A stretch of DNA of 64,000 bases, taken from the NCBI GenBank assembly GCA_012521705.1, contig JAAYLX010000027.1, positions 81,582 through 145,581 on the forward strand, in the 5' to 3' direction. Source of the stretch: Clostridiaceae bacterium. Its GTDB lineage: Bacteria > Bacillota > Clostridia > DSM-8532. Within the stretch, counting starts at the first letter, position 1, and the number at the start of each line of letters is the position of its first letter. Below the pieces are notes generated by a model. It saw only the letters and a program-made list of their open reading frames with translations. It made no database searches and was not told the DNA's origin. Positions 22,640-31,072 of this stretch are shown here, piece by piece. The translations under genes were made by a program, and so were the position numbers.

Positions 22640-24751
22640 GTGTCAAATAATAATAATAGTCATAATATAACCGAAATATTTGGCAGTATGGTATTTGGGG
22701 ATGCCGTTATGAAAGAACGGCTGCCAAAAGATATCTATAAAGCTCTCAAGAAAACCATTGCCAACGGAACACATCTGGAACTTGACGTAGCCAATGTGGT
22801 TGCCACTGTTATGAAAGATTGGGCTATCGAAAAAGGAGCTACCCATTTCACCCACTGGTTCCAGCCCATGACAGGTGTTACCGCAGAAAAACATGACAGT
22901 TTCATTGTTCCCGACGGCAGCGGTAAAGCCATAATGGAGTTTTCAGGAAAAGCCCTCGTAAAAGGTGAGCCTGACGCATCAAGCTTCCCTTCCGGAGGCT
23001 TGAGAAGTACCTTTGAAGCCAGGGGTTATACAGCATGGGATCCTACCTCTTATGCTTTTGTAAAGGGCAATACTCTGTATATTCCCACAGCTTTCTGCTC
23101 ATACAGCGGAGAAGCCCTGGACAAGAAAACTCCCTTGCTCCGTTCCATGCAGGCTCTCAACAAGCAGGCGCTTCGTGTCCTTCAGTTATTTGGCGTTACT
23201 GATGCAAAACGCGTGGTGTCATCTGTAGGACCTGAACAGGAATACTTCCTGATAGACAGGGATGTATATTTGAAAAGGCCAGATCTTATGTACTGCGGAA
23301 GAACTCTGTTCGGCGCACGCCCGCCAAAAGGACAGGAAATGGAAGACCACTACTTTGGTACCATTAAACAGCGGGTTTCAGATTATATGCGCGAACTTAA
23401 CGAGGAACTCTGGAAATTGGGAGTATATGCAAAGACTGAGCATAATGAAGTTGCTCCTGCACAGCATGAGCTTGCGCCCATTTACTCAGAATCCAATATT
23501 GCAACAGATCACAACCAGTTGGTAATGGAAATGATGAAGAGTGTTGCGGCAAAACACAACCTTGCTTGTCTGTTGCATGAGAAACCTTTTGCAGGAGTAA
23601 ACGGCAGCGGAAAACACGTTAACTGGTCTGTCGCCACTGACACAGGAATAAACTTGCTTGAACCTGGTGATACGCCGTTTGAAAATGCTCAATTCCTCCT
23701 TTTCCTTGTAGCAGTAATCAAAGCTGTGGACGATTATCAGGATCTTATGCGTGTTTCTGTTGCAAGCGCTGGCAACGATCACCGCCTTGGTGCCAATGAA
23801 GCGCCTCCTGCAATAGTTTCTATCTTCCTTGGAGACGAACTTACTGAAATACTGAACGCTTTGGAAAACGACACATTATATACAGGCAAAGGCCAGACTT
23901 TAATGGAAATCGGAGCAACAGTGCTTCCTCATTTCCCGAAGGATACAACCGACCGAAACCGTACATCACCCTTTGCCTTTACAGGAAATAAATTTGAATT
24001 CCGTATGCTTGGTTCAGCCTTTTCAATAGCAGGACCCATTATCGTGCTCAACACAATAGTTGCCGAAGTGTTGTCACAATTTGCAGACGAACTTGAAAAG
24101 AGCACTGATTTCAAGGCGGATCTGAGCAAGTTAATCAAAAGGACCATTAAAAACCATAAGCGTATCATTTTCAATGGAAATGGTTATGACGCCGCCTGGG
24201 TGAAAGAAGCCGAACAGAGAGGGTTATCCAATCTGAAAACAACACCCGAAGCACTGCCGGCCCTCATTCATCCGAAAAATGTGGAAATGTTTGTCCGTCA
24301 TGGAGTATTTTCAGAGCACGAACTTCATTCACGGTATGACATTCTGCTTGAAAACTACTCAAAAACCATTAATATTGAAGCTCTTACAATGATAGACATG
24401 GTAAACAAGCATGTAATTCCAGCCGTGATTGACTACCAGAACGAACTTGCCGAACTGGTGCTTCGTAAAAAGGCAGTAAGTCCTGACATTGCAACAACTC
24501 TTGAGGAAAACCTCCTGAGTAAAATATCCAGACTGTCTGTAAGCCTTGAAAAGAGACTGAATCATCTGTCAGAACAAACCATCGCAGTCAGGGATATTAA
24601 AGACAATCTGGAACTTGCCAAAGCATACCGTGAAAAGGTTTATATGGCGATGAGCGAGCTGCGTCTTGTAGTTGATGAGCTTGAAATGTTAATCGGAAGC
24701 AAGCATTGGAAATTGCCTACATACGCTGAAATTCTGAACAGCGTAAACTAA
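22640..24751 (+). CDS. glnN: Glutamine synthetase, type III
   Basis: About 700 aa. [69 protein letters not shown]. Confidence 0.95.
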   Translation: MSNNNNSHNITEIFGSMVFGDAVMKERLPKDIYKALKKTIANGTHLELDVANVVATVMKDWAIEKGATHFTHWFQPMTGVTAEKHDSFIVPDGSGKAIMEFSGKALVKGEPDASSFPSGGLRSTFEARGYTAWDPTSYAFVKGNTLYIPTAFCSYSGEALDKKTPLLRSMQALNKQALRVLQLFGVTDAKRVVSSVGPEQEYFLIDRDVYLKRPDLMYCGRTLFGARPPKGQEMEDHYFGTIKQRVSDYMRELNEELWKLGVYAKTEHNEVAPAQHELAPIYSESNIATDHNQLVMEMMKSVAAKHNLACLLHEKPFAGVNGSGKHVNWSVATDTGINLLEPGDTPFENAQFLLFLVAVIKAVDDYQDLMRVSVASAGNDHRLGANEAPPAIVSIFLGDELTEILNALENDTLYTGKGQTLMEIGATVLPHFPKDTTDRNRTSPFAFTGNKFEFRMLGSAFSIAGPIIVLNTIVAEVLSQFADELEKSTDFKADLSKLIKRTIKNHKRIIFNGNGYDAAWVKEAEQRGLSNLKTTPEALPALIHPKNVEMFVRHGVFSEHELHSRYDILLENYSKTINIEALTMIDMVNKHVIPAVIDYQNELAELVLRKKAVSPDIATTLEENLLSKISRLSVSLEKRLNHLSEQTIAVRDIKDNLELAKAYREKVYMAMSELRLVVDELEMLIGSKHWKLPTYAEILNSVN

Positions 24752-24898
24752 AACAGCTTTACTCAATGCCGGAAAATATTGGGTATTGATGAAGGGCATA
24801 GAGAACAGAAATAGAAAAAGGACATAGTAAAGGGCATAGGAAGTTGCCCACAATAAGAGGCTTACAAGAACACGGTAAGCCTCGTGGGCAAAATTTAA

Positions 24899-24945
24899 CC
24901 CACAACCGATCCTTCAACAGGCTCCCGGCTGTGGGTCTTTTTTTA
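24899..24945 (+). terminator. Intrinsic terminator after glnN
   Basis: CCCACAACCG...CGGCTGTGGG followed by TCTTTTTTTT. Confidence 0.8.
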
Positions 24946-25085
24946 TTTTTGCCAAAGATTTTATCTTCCGGAGATTATTTCTAAGCTCTGAAGATTTCAC
25001 CGATTTTAGGTTTCACTACACTCTGATAATTATTTCTTCACTCCGTAGTTATATTAACTCTCAGTAATTTTCTTCAATTCTGAGA

Positions 25086-25820
25086 TTATTTCTTCTCACC
25101 ATAGATTACCGGCATTTTGCGCTTATGGTGGCTTGCATTGTGATACCTTTCAATAATTGCCTTATCTTCTTCGCTGACTTTGCCGGTAAGCAAAAACTCG
25201 TCAATCTTCTTATATGTTATTCCCATTTCACTCTCATCGGTCTGTCCGTCAAAAAGTCCTGCGGAAGGCGCTTTGGTGATAATGGATTCAGGAGCGTTGA
25301 GGTAGCGCAGGAATTCGTAAATCTCGGTTACCGTCAAATCTGCAATGGGGTTAAAGTCATAGGCACTGTCGCCCCATTTTGTAAAGTAGCCCATGTAGCC
25401 CTCACTTCGGTTTCCCGTACCCGCTACGAGCCTGTTTTCGCTGGCAGCCACAGTATAAAGAGTTGTCATGCGCAGGCGTGGAGCAATATTTACAAGTGCC
25501 GTATCATTTACAGTGGTCGCGCCAACAACTGCGTCAAGGAATGTCGAGCGCACTTGGGTCAGATCCACAACTCGCTGTTCAATTCCAAACTGTTTTGCAA
25601 CAGCTTCGGCGTCTTTTTTGTCCTCTTCATAGTTTCTCCTTGAACCGCAGGGCATAATAATTCCAACCGTATTGTCACATGCCTTCTTGCAAAGAATACC
25701 CACCAGTGCGCTGTCTTTTCCGCCACTGTTGCCGTAAACTATGCCGCTTGCATTGGAAGAAGCAAGCACCTCCCGGATAAACTCAACCCGTTTTATTGTT
25801 TCAAGTGCATAATCTCTCAT
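25086..25820 (-). CDS. nadE: NAD synthetase, ammonia-dependent type (no glutaminase/nitrilase domain)
   Basis: YGNSGGKDSALVGILCKKA, TGNRSEGYMGYFTKWGDSAYDFNPIADLTVTEIYE. Start refined to MRDYALE with AAAGGAG. Confidence 0.92.
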   Translation of the reverse strand: MRDYALETIKRVEFIREVLASSNASGIVYGNSGGKDSALVGILCKKACDNTVGIIMPCGSRRNYEEDKKDAEAVAKQFGIEQRVVDLTQVRSTFLDAVVGATTVNDTALVNIAPRLRMTTLYTVAASENRLVAGTGNRSEGYMGYFTKWGDSAYDFNPIADLTVTEIYEFLRYLNAPESIITKAPSAGLFDGQTDESEMGITYKKIDEFLLTGKVSEEDKAIIERYHNASHHKRKMPVIYGEKK

Positions 25821-25906
25821 CTTCAGCTCTCCTTTCAATATATCCGGTATTACGGCAGAGCGCCGAAGCCGGATTTATGTTTTCGTACTTCAGGCCAGAA
25901 TCAAAC

Positions 25907-26011
25907 AAAAAGGTGCTCATCACATAACGCATTCAGCTAACCGCAATAACAGATCCGGTGTTATGGCTGATACATTATAGGATGAACACCTTTGTTCAAT
26001 TATAAATATTA
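25907..26011 (-). promoter_or_regulatory. Leader B: hairpin TGAAC-AAAGGT-GTTCA (25983..25998) overlapping a long terminator-like stem (25907..25993), upstream of nadE; possible -10 TAATAT at 26006..26011
   Basis: AAAGGUGUUCAUC pairs with GAUGAGCACCUUU(UU), and an extended inner stem AUAAUGUAUCAGC/GCUGAAUGCGUUAU. Confidence 0.72.
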
Positions 26012-26084
26012 CAAACTAAATTTTATCAGATAACAAAGCATATATCAACAGTGCATTAACTACAATACATCCATATTTCATGAC

Positions 26085-26312
26085 TTATAATGTTGAAGCA
26101 AAATGCTCCATCGCCTGTTTTAATTCGTCTTCTGCTTCAGGCTTTATGACAGCAAAAAACTCAGGCATTTTTCTCTCAAGATAAGCCTTGTCAAAAGTTC
26201 CTTCCGCCTGACGGGCAAAACTTTCCTCCAATAATTTTCTGGCCTCTTCTTTTTTATCGTCCTTTACCCGTTCCATAAAAAAGTCATAAAACATCTTTTG
26301 ACCTGGATTCAT
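26085..26312 (-). CDS. Small conserved hypothetical protein (75 aa)
   Basis: Complete ORF with RBS-like AGGAATACT; no recognised family. Confidence 0.6.
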   Translation of the reverse strand: MNPGQKMFYDFFMERVKDDKKEEARKLLEESFARQAEGTFDKAYLERKMPEFFAVIKPEAEDELKQAMEHFASTL

Positions 26313-26445
26313 AAATCAGTATTCCTTTCATTTCTTAATTATTAATATAATAACCATATTTTCATTCTCAGAAACATACAGATCAAAAAAAGGCAGCAAA
26401 TCCGGTATGGTTTTTCAAAACATCATCACTCGAAGATTCTTTGAA

Positions 26446-26892
26446 TCATTTTTTCCTTCTATCCATGAACTTTCGCCAGTTTCCGTCCGGAACCGGAATT
26501 CCTCTTTCGCGGGCATACTTCTCATCGGTGTAGATATACGTCCAACAGTTTAACTCTTTCCCGTCATCTGTGAATACTGTCTTAGGAACTCTTTTGTAAA
26601 GATTGTCGCTGCTCCTTTCATCATAATCCTCCAACCAGTCAAGAGCTTTCAGAAGCTTTTCATCAACAGGCTCCACTACTTCACCTTCAACTATTTCGTT
26701 CCCTTCCAGCATTGCAGGATACCCTTCAGGAAGATGATACAGTAATCCATAAGTTTTTGCAGGAGTTATGCGGCTGATATGGCCTTCAAGGTATCTCTTG
26801 TAGTTCCGGAACCCTTTCATCAAAGTTCCGTATACGAAAACTTTGTCAATATGTTTCTCAGAAATCTTAAGTTCATTTTTATTGGTTTCCAT
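26446..26892 (-). CDS. Gamma-glutamylcyclotransferase / AIG2-like family protein
   Basis: VFVYGTLMKGFRNYKRYL; LEGNEIVEGEVVEP; LDWLEDYDE. Confidence 0.85.
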   Translation of the reverse strand: METNKNELKISEKHIDKVFVYGTLMKGFRNYKRYLEGHISRITPAKTYGLLYHLPEGYPAMLEGNEIVEGEVVEPVDEKLLKALDWLEDYDERSSDNLYKRVPKTVFTDDGKELNCWTYIYTDEKYARERGIPVPDGNWRKFMDRRKK

Positions 26893-26910
26893 ATTAACAC
26901 CTTCACATTT

Positions 26911-27693
26911 CTACCTTTCCGAAACTGCTTTCCAACGCCAGTAAATTGCTGCTGCCACCCATGAGCGAGGTACTATTTTACCGAGCAGGGAAAGAATCCT
27001 GTTTAGTTTACCAGGAACATACAGGCTTTTTCCTGCAAGTGCACGGTCAATTGTATTTCGTGCAACAGCATCCAGAGAATTTGTGGTTGCATCTCCCCAG
27101 AAGCCTTGGGCTAATATGCTGGACATGGTCTCCTGTGTTGTCACCATTCCACCAGGGCAAAGGGTCAGCACGTTAATATGCTCTTTTTTAAGTTCCTGAC
27201 GAAGTGAAATTGCAAAATCAAGCAGGAAACGTTTTGATGCAGCGTATGTCGCTTTTATGGGCATTGGAAACATCGATGCCAGACTGGACACAAATACAAT
27301 GGTAAAGGGCTTTCCAATTCTGCGTCGCTTTATGATGGCGTGAGTGATTCTCAGTGTTGCTGCATTGTTCAGTAAAACTATTTTTACAATCTTCTCCCTG
27401 TCACGGCCCATAAATTCACCCTCATAATCAAGGCCAGCCACGTTTATGAGCATATCAAAACGAATTCCATGTTTATCTATAACATCAAGCATCTTATCCA
27501 CGCTTTCAGGGTTTGTAAGATCGCAGGCTATTGTTGCAACAGTAACATCAAATTGTCTTTCAAGGCCGCGCTTTAAACACAGCAAGCCATCCTCATTTAT
27601 ATCAGTCAAAAGAAGATTATATCCGCGGCTTGCACATTCGTTGGCAAATGCACGGCCAAGGCCTCCGGCTGCTCCGGTAATCATTACGTTCAT
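26911..27693 (-). CDS. Short-chain dehydrogenase/reductase
   Basis: MITGAAGGLGRAFANE; NVAGLDYEG; YAASKRFL. Confidence 0.88.
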   Translation of the reverse strand: MNVMITGAAGGLGRAFANECASRGYNLLLTDINEDGLLCLKRGLERQFDVTVATIACDLTNPESVDKMLDVIDKHGIRFDMLINVAGLDYEGEFMGRDREKIVKIVLLNNAATLRITHAIIKRRRIGKPFTIVFVSSLASMFPMPIKATYAASKRFLLDFAISLRQELKKEHINVLTLCPGGMVTTQETMSSILAQGFWGDATTNSLDAVARNTIDRALAGKSLYVPGKLNRILSLLGKIVPRSWVAAAIYWRWKAVSER

Positions 27694-28550
27694 AACGATT
27701 CCACCTTTCCATAATGGATACCGCAAAGGCGCTCGCTAAGTTCGAAGAGGCGGTCTGCGTTTTCGCTTGTTACCTCTCTGCTGTACTTCTTCTCCTTGCA
27801 AAGATAATAGTATAGTCCTTCAGGTGTATTTTCCCTGTCACACAAAAATGCATAGGTTTTCGCGGGAACATCGGGTGTTACGCCATATCTCTTTCTGAGC
27901 GACCAAATAAAATTGACGATGCCGCCTGTTTCCTTGTTTCCTATTTCTGTGTTTACCAGTCCCGGATCAACTACGTATGCGCGGATTCCTGAGGCATTAT
28001 ATCGGTCATTCAGCCCTTTGGCAAAGAGAATATTGCAAAGTTTTGACTGTTTGTATGCTGTGAGCGGATTATACCTTCGATACAACATTATATTGTCCCA
28101 GCGGACTTTAATACCCTTATGTGATTCGCTTCCTGTCATTATTACGCGGCCCGGAGCTTTTATCAGAGCCGGAAGAAGCTTATAGGTCAGCAAAAATCCT
28201 GCCAGGTGGTTAAGTGCAAATTGCTGTTCGTAACCTTCTTCAGTAGTCATATACCAGCTTCGGACACATCCTGCGTTGTTTATAAGAGCATATAGCTTGC
28301 CATCGCATTTATCATTTAGATAGGATGTTATTTCTTCAGAAATCCTAATAACTTCGCGTTGCTGCATCAAGTCAGCCACAAAGTATTCAATTTGGGCATC
28401 CGGGTTTTCGGACAGTATCTTCTCTTTGGCTCTTATGCAATTGGCCTCATTACGGCCAACAACAAGGAGAGTAAACCCTTGAAGTGCTAATATACGTGCA
28501 GTCTCCAGTCCAATACCTGAAGAAGCGCCGGTAATAACTATGGTATCCAT
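27690..28550 (-). CDS. Short-chain dehydrogenase/reductase
   Basis: VITGASSGIGLETARILA; INNAG; YKQSKLCNILFAKGL. Confidence 0.9.
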   Translation of the reverse strand: MDTIVITGASSGIGLETARILALQGFTLLVVGRNEANCIRAKEKILSENPDAQIEYFVADLMQQREVIRISEEITSYLNDKCDGKLYALINNAGCVRSWYMTTEEGYEQQFALNHLAGFLLTYKLLPALIKAPGRVIMTGSESHKGIKVRWDNIMLYRRYNPLTAYKQSKLCNILFAKGLNDRYNASGIRAYVVDPGLVNTEIGNKETGGIVNFIWSLRKRYGVTPDVPAKTYAFLCDRENTPEGLYYYLCKEKKYSREVTSENADRLFELSERLCGIHYGKVESL

Positions 28551-28565
28551 TTTTTACCTCCCGCA

Positions 28566-29297
28566 TCACTTGACCGCATTGTATCCAAACCAGCCCCATT
28601 CATGCCAGAACTCCAGAGAGCCGGATAGAATCATGGACAGTATCATGCCAAGGACAAAGCAAGTAGTAAAAAGAATCAATGAAATCATTGCAACCGTGCG
28701 AATACGTCTGTTGGTTTTGGCAGGCAACCGCGGATAAATGCCAAGGGAAGGGAGCACCGCATTTCCGGAAGCTGCAGCTATTGTGTTTTTATGGAACCGG
28801 CCGTATGACCGCATGAGCTGCCTGATGAATGCTGCGAAATAAATACAGCCTACGGTGGTCAGTACAAAAAGTGCCGTGAGGGATAGAGCGAACACTATCG
28901 CGGGTACGTATGGCATGGGCGGAATCAGCGACCAGGGACTTGAGCCAATGGATAAGCATACCGCAGCTACCGCGTTGCAAACAGCAAAGGCTGCCATAAT
29001 TATCTCCCAGGCAAAAAGTAAAACAAAGAAAGCGCCTGCAAATATGTCAATAAAAACGAGTCCCAATACTGTAGTTACTTTCTTTCCCCCGCTTTTTATA
29101 TTTTCAACATGACTTTCAAACTGGGACGCCAGTTCCACAGGGTTGCCAAGCCTTGCGGCAATCTCCTCTTCAGAAAAGCCATCTGCCATTTTGAAGGCAA
29201 AGTGCTGTTCGTATTCACTTATTATTTCATCAGCATCGGTGATGTTGTTCTTTTTAAGTTCGTCAGCAAGTTTTGTAAGAAATTCATTTCTGGTCAT
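28566..29297 (-). CDS. DUF1700-like membrane protein, PadR-linked
   Basis: MTRNEFLTKLADELKKNN...EIISEYEQHF...LGNPVELA plus several TM segments. Confidence 0.75.
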   Translation of the reverse strand: MTRNEFLTKLADELKKNNITDADEIISEYEQHFAFKMADGFSEEEIAARLGNPVELASQFESHVENIKSGGKKVTTVLGLVFIDIFAGAFFVLLFAWEIIMAAFAVCNAVAAVCLSIGSSPWSLIPPMPYVPAIVFALSLTALFVLTTVGCIYFAAFIRQLMRSYGRFHKNTIAAASGNAVLPSLGIYPRLPAKTNRRIRTVAMISLILFTTCFVLGMILSMILSGSLEFWHEWGWFGYNAVK

Positions 29298-29610
29298 TAT
29301 TATCACCCTCCAATATTTCTGCCACCCTTTGCGCAAAATTCAGATATTCAGCACGTTCTTTTTCGTATGTTTCCCGTCCAAGGTTGGTAATTGAATAGTA
29401 CTTTCGTGGAGGCCCTCCGCTTTCTTCCTGCATGTATGTTGTTACAAGTCCTTCACTTTTTAACTTTCGTAAAAGCGGGTAAACAGTGCCATCAGCTATG
29501 TCGATATGCCTTGACAAGTATTCGGATATCTCATATCCATACCAATCCTGTTTTTTAAGAAGCGACAGCACTAAAAGTTCCAGCACGCCTTTTTTGTATT
29601 GTATATTCAC
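29284..29610 (-). CDS. PadR family transcriptional regulator
   Basis: KGVLELLVLSLLKKQDWYGYEISEYLS, GTVYPLLRKLKSEGLV, GPPRKYYSITNLG. Confidence 0.93.
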   Translation of the reverse strand: MNIQYKKGVLELLVLSLLKKQDWYGYEISEYLSRHIDIADGTVYPLLRKLKSEGLVTTYMQEESGGPPRKYYSITNLGRETYEKERAEYLNFAQRVAEILEGDNNDQK

Positions 29611-29659
29611 AGACTCCCTCCCTTGTCGTTAATAAGTAGAATATGTTATCTACTATTGA

Positions 29660-29688
29660 ATTATATTCAGTAGTGTATAATATGTCAA
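29660..29688 (-). promoter_or_regulatory. Perfect-consensus sigma-A promoter (TTGACA-17-TATAAT) of the padR operon with overlapping CTACT/AGTAG inverted repeat
   Basis: Direct reading of the minus strand. Confidence 0.8.
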
Positions 29689-29773
29689 CCCAATTAATCA
29701 TTTTCTAATAAACAGGGAATTACACCTCCATAAACGGAAGTTTTCCTGGCGTCCTGTAAACCAATTAAGTAAA

Positions 29774-29812
29774 TAAAAAACGGATGCATCTTTTTAACAC
29801 ATCCGCTTAAAA
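29774..29812 (-). terminator. Intrinsic terminator (GCGGATG...CATCCG + T6)
   Basis: Minus strand: CGGATGTGTTAAAAAGATGCATCCGTTTTTTATTT. Confidence 0.7.
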
Positions 29813-29900
29813 CATACATTACTCATTACTTATAATAATTACTTATTATTTTATCATTGTTGTTCTTCGTTGTTCTTCAATTAATATACTTCTTAAGTCA

Positions 29901-30293
29901 TTAAAACTTTATTACCTTCGGCTCCTCGGTAAATGAATAGAAGGTTGCAGTTGCATCTTCGAAGTAAAGAACTTCTGTATTGTCATCATCAGCAGAATAC
30001 ATAGATTGAAGTTCAGGATAATTATCAAGCATATGCTTTTTTGCCTCCACCCTGTCATCCCTAATAAGCTTACCTGATACTCTGAGCCACTTTCCATCTT
30101 CATAGGCACAAATCTCTGCTTTGGGATTTGCCTGAAGCTGCTTTGAAACTTCCTTTACCTTGCCTGTCTGGATATAAAGTTTACCTTCGAAAATATCCAC
30201 GGTACCGAATGGTCTTACTCTTGGCTGATCCCCCTCTACTGTTGCCAAATAATATGTTCCGCATTTCTTTAAAAATTCATATACTTCCTTCAT
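29901..30293 (-). CDS. Pyridoxamine 5'-phosphate oxidase-like (FMN-binding split barrel) protein
   Basis: YLATVEGDQPRVRPFGTVDIFEGKLYIQTGK. Confidence 0.82.
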   Translation of the reverse strand: MKEVYEFLKKCGTYYLATVEGDQPRVRPFGTVDIFEGKLYIQTGKVKEVSKQLQANPKAEICAYEDGKWLRVSGKLIRDDRVEAKKHMLDNYPELQSMYSADDDNTEVLYFEDATATFYSFTEEPKVIKF

Positions 30294-30386
30294 ATTTATC
30301 CTCCCGTTTATCCCTTGTGCGGTGAAAAAATATCCTTCTATCCAACAGACATGATAATCAAATGCAATAATAATTTCAATCCATTC

Positions 30387-30947
30387 TTACAATTGCCAGT
30401 CGATATATGCCTGACGATTGTCATAAGGGGGGGAACCCAAACTTGCCAGCACTGAATAGTCGGGCTGGCCTACGGAATTATTTCCTGTTGTCGACATTAT
30501 TGAGGTCAGTGACCGTACTTTATGAGGATATTCTATGGCTATTGTTTGTGCAATCATTCCGCCCATTGATGCACCAACAAGGTGCACACTGTCATACCCA
30601 AGAGCTTCCATGAGGCTAACAGTGTCAGCTGCCATGTCAGACAGAGTATAAGTTACTGTGGAAAAATCACCGGATTGTATAGCCTGAAAATCCGGGACAG
30701 GTGCATCTGAAATATGAGTTGAAAGTCCGGCATCCCTGTTGTCGAATCGTATTAAATGCAAACCCCGGCTTGCCAGTTCCATGCAGAACCCTTCAGGCCA
30801 GTTAATCATTTGCGCACCAGCGCCCATAATCAGAAATACAGGCGGAAATTTCGGATCGCCGATACGCTGATAGGAAATTTTTATCCTGGAAGGGCCAACA
30901 TTTTGGACACTTTCTTCAGCATGAATTTTTACATTGTTTGTTACCAT
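30387..30947 (-). pseudogene. C-terminally truncated alpha/beta hydrolase
   Basis: DNRDAGLST and LVGASMGGMIAQ are present, but the ORF stops after YIDWQL at 186 aa with no catalytic-His region. Confidence 0.65.
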
Positions 30948-31072
30948 AAAATATCCTCCTGGTATAGTATTTTTGAAATCAGAGACCTGAAGTATATTTT
31001 ATAGATATTCTCAAAAATAAAAAGTCTATTAAATAATTATTCCCCATGATATGATTATAGTGGCAGGGGATA

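Noticed and set aside
24785-24845. Short repeated AGGGCATAG units after glnN
   Set aside because: Only two short imperfect copies; consistent with chance in AT-rich intergenic DNA.
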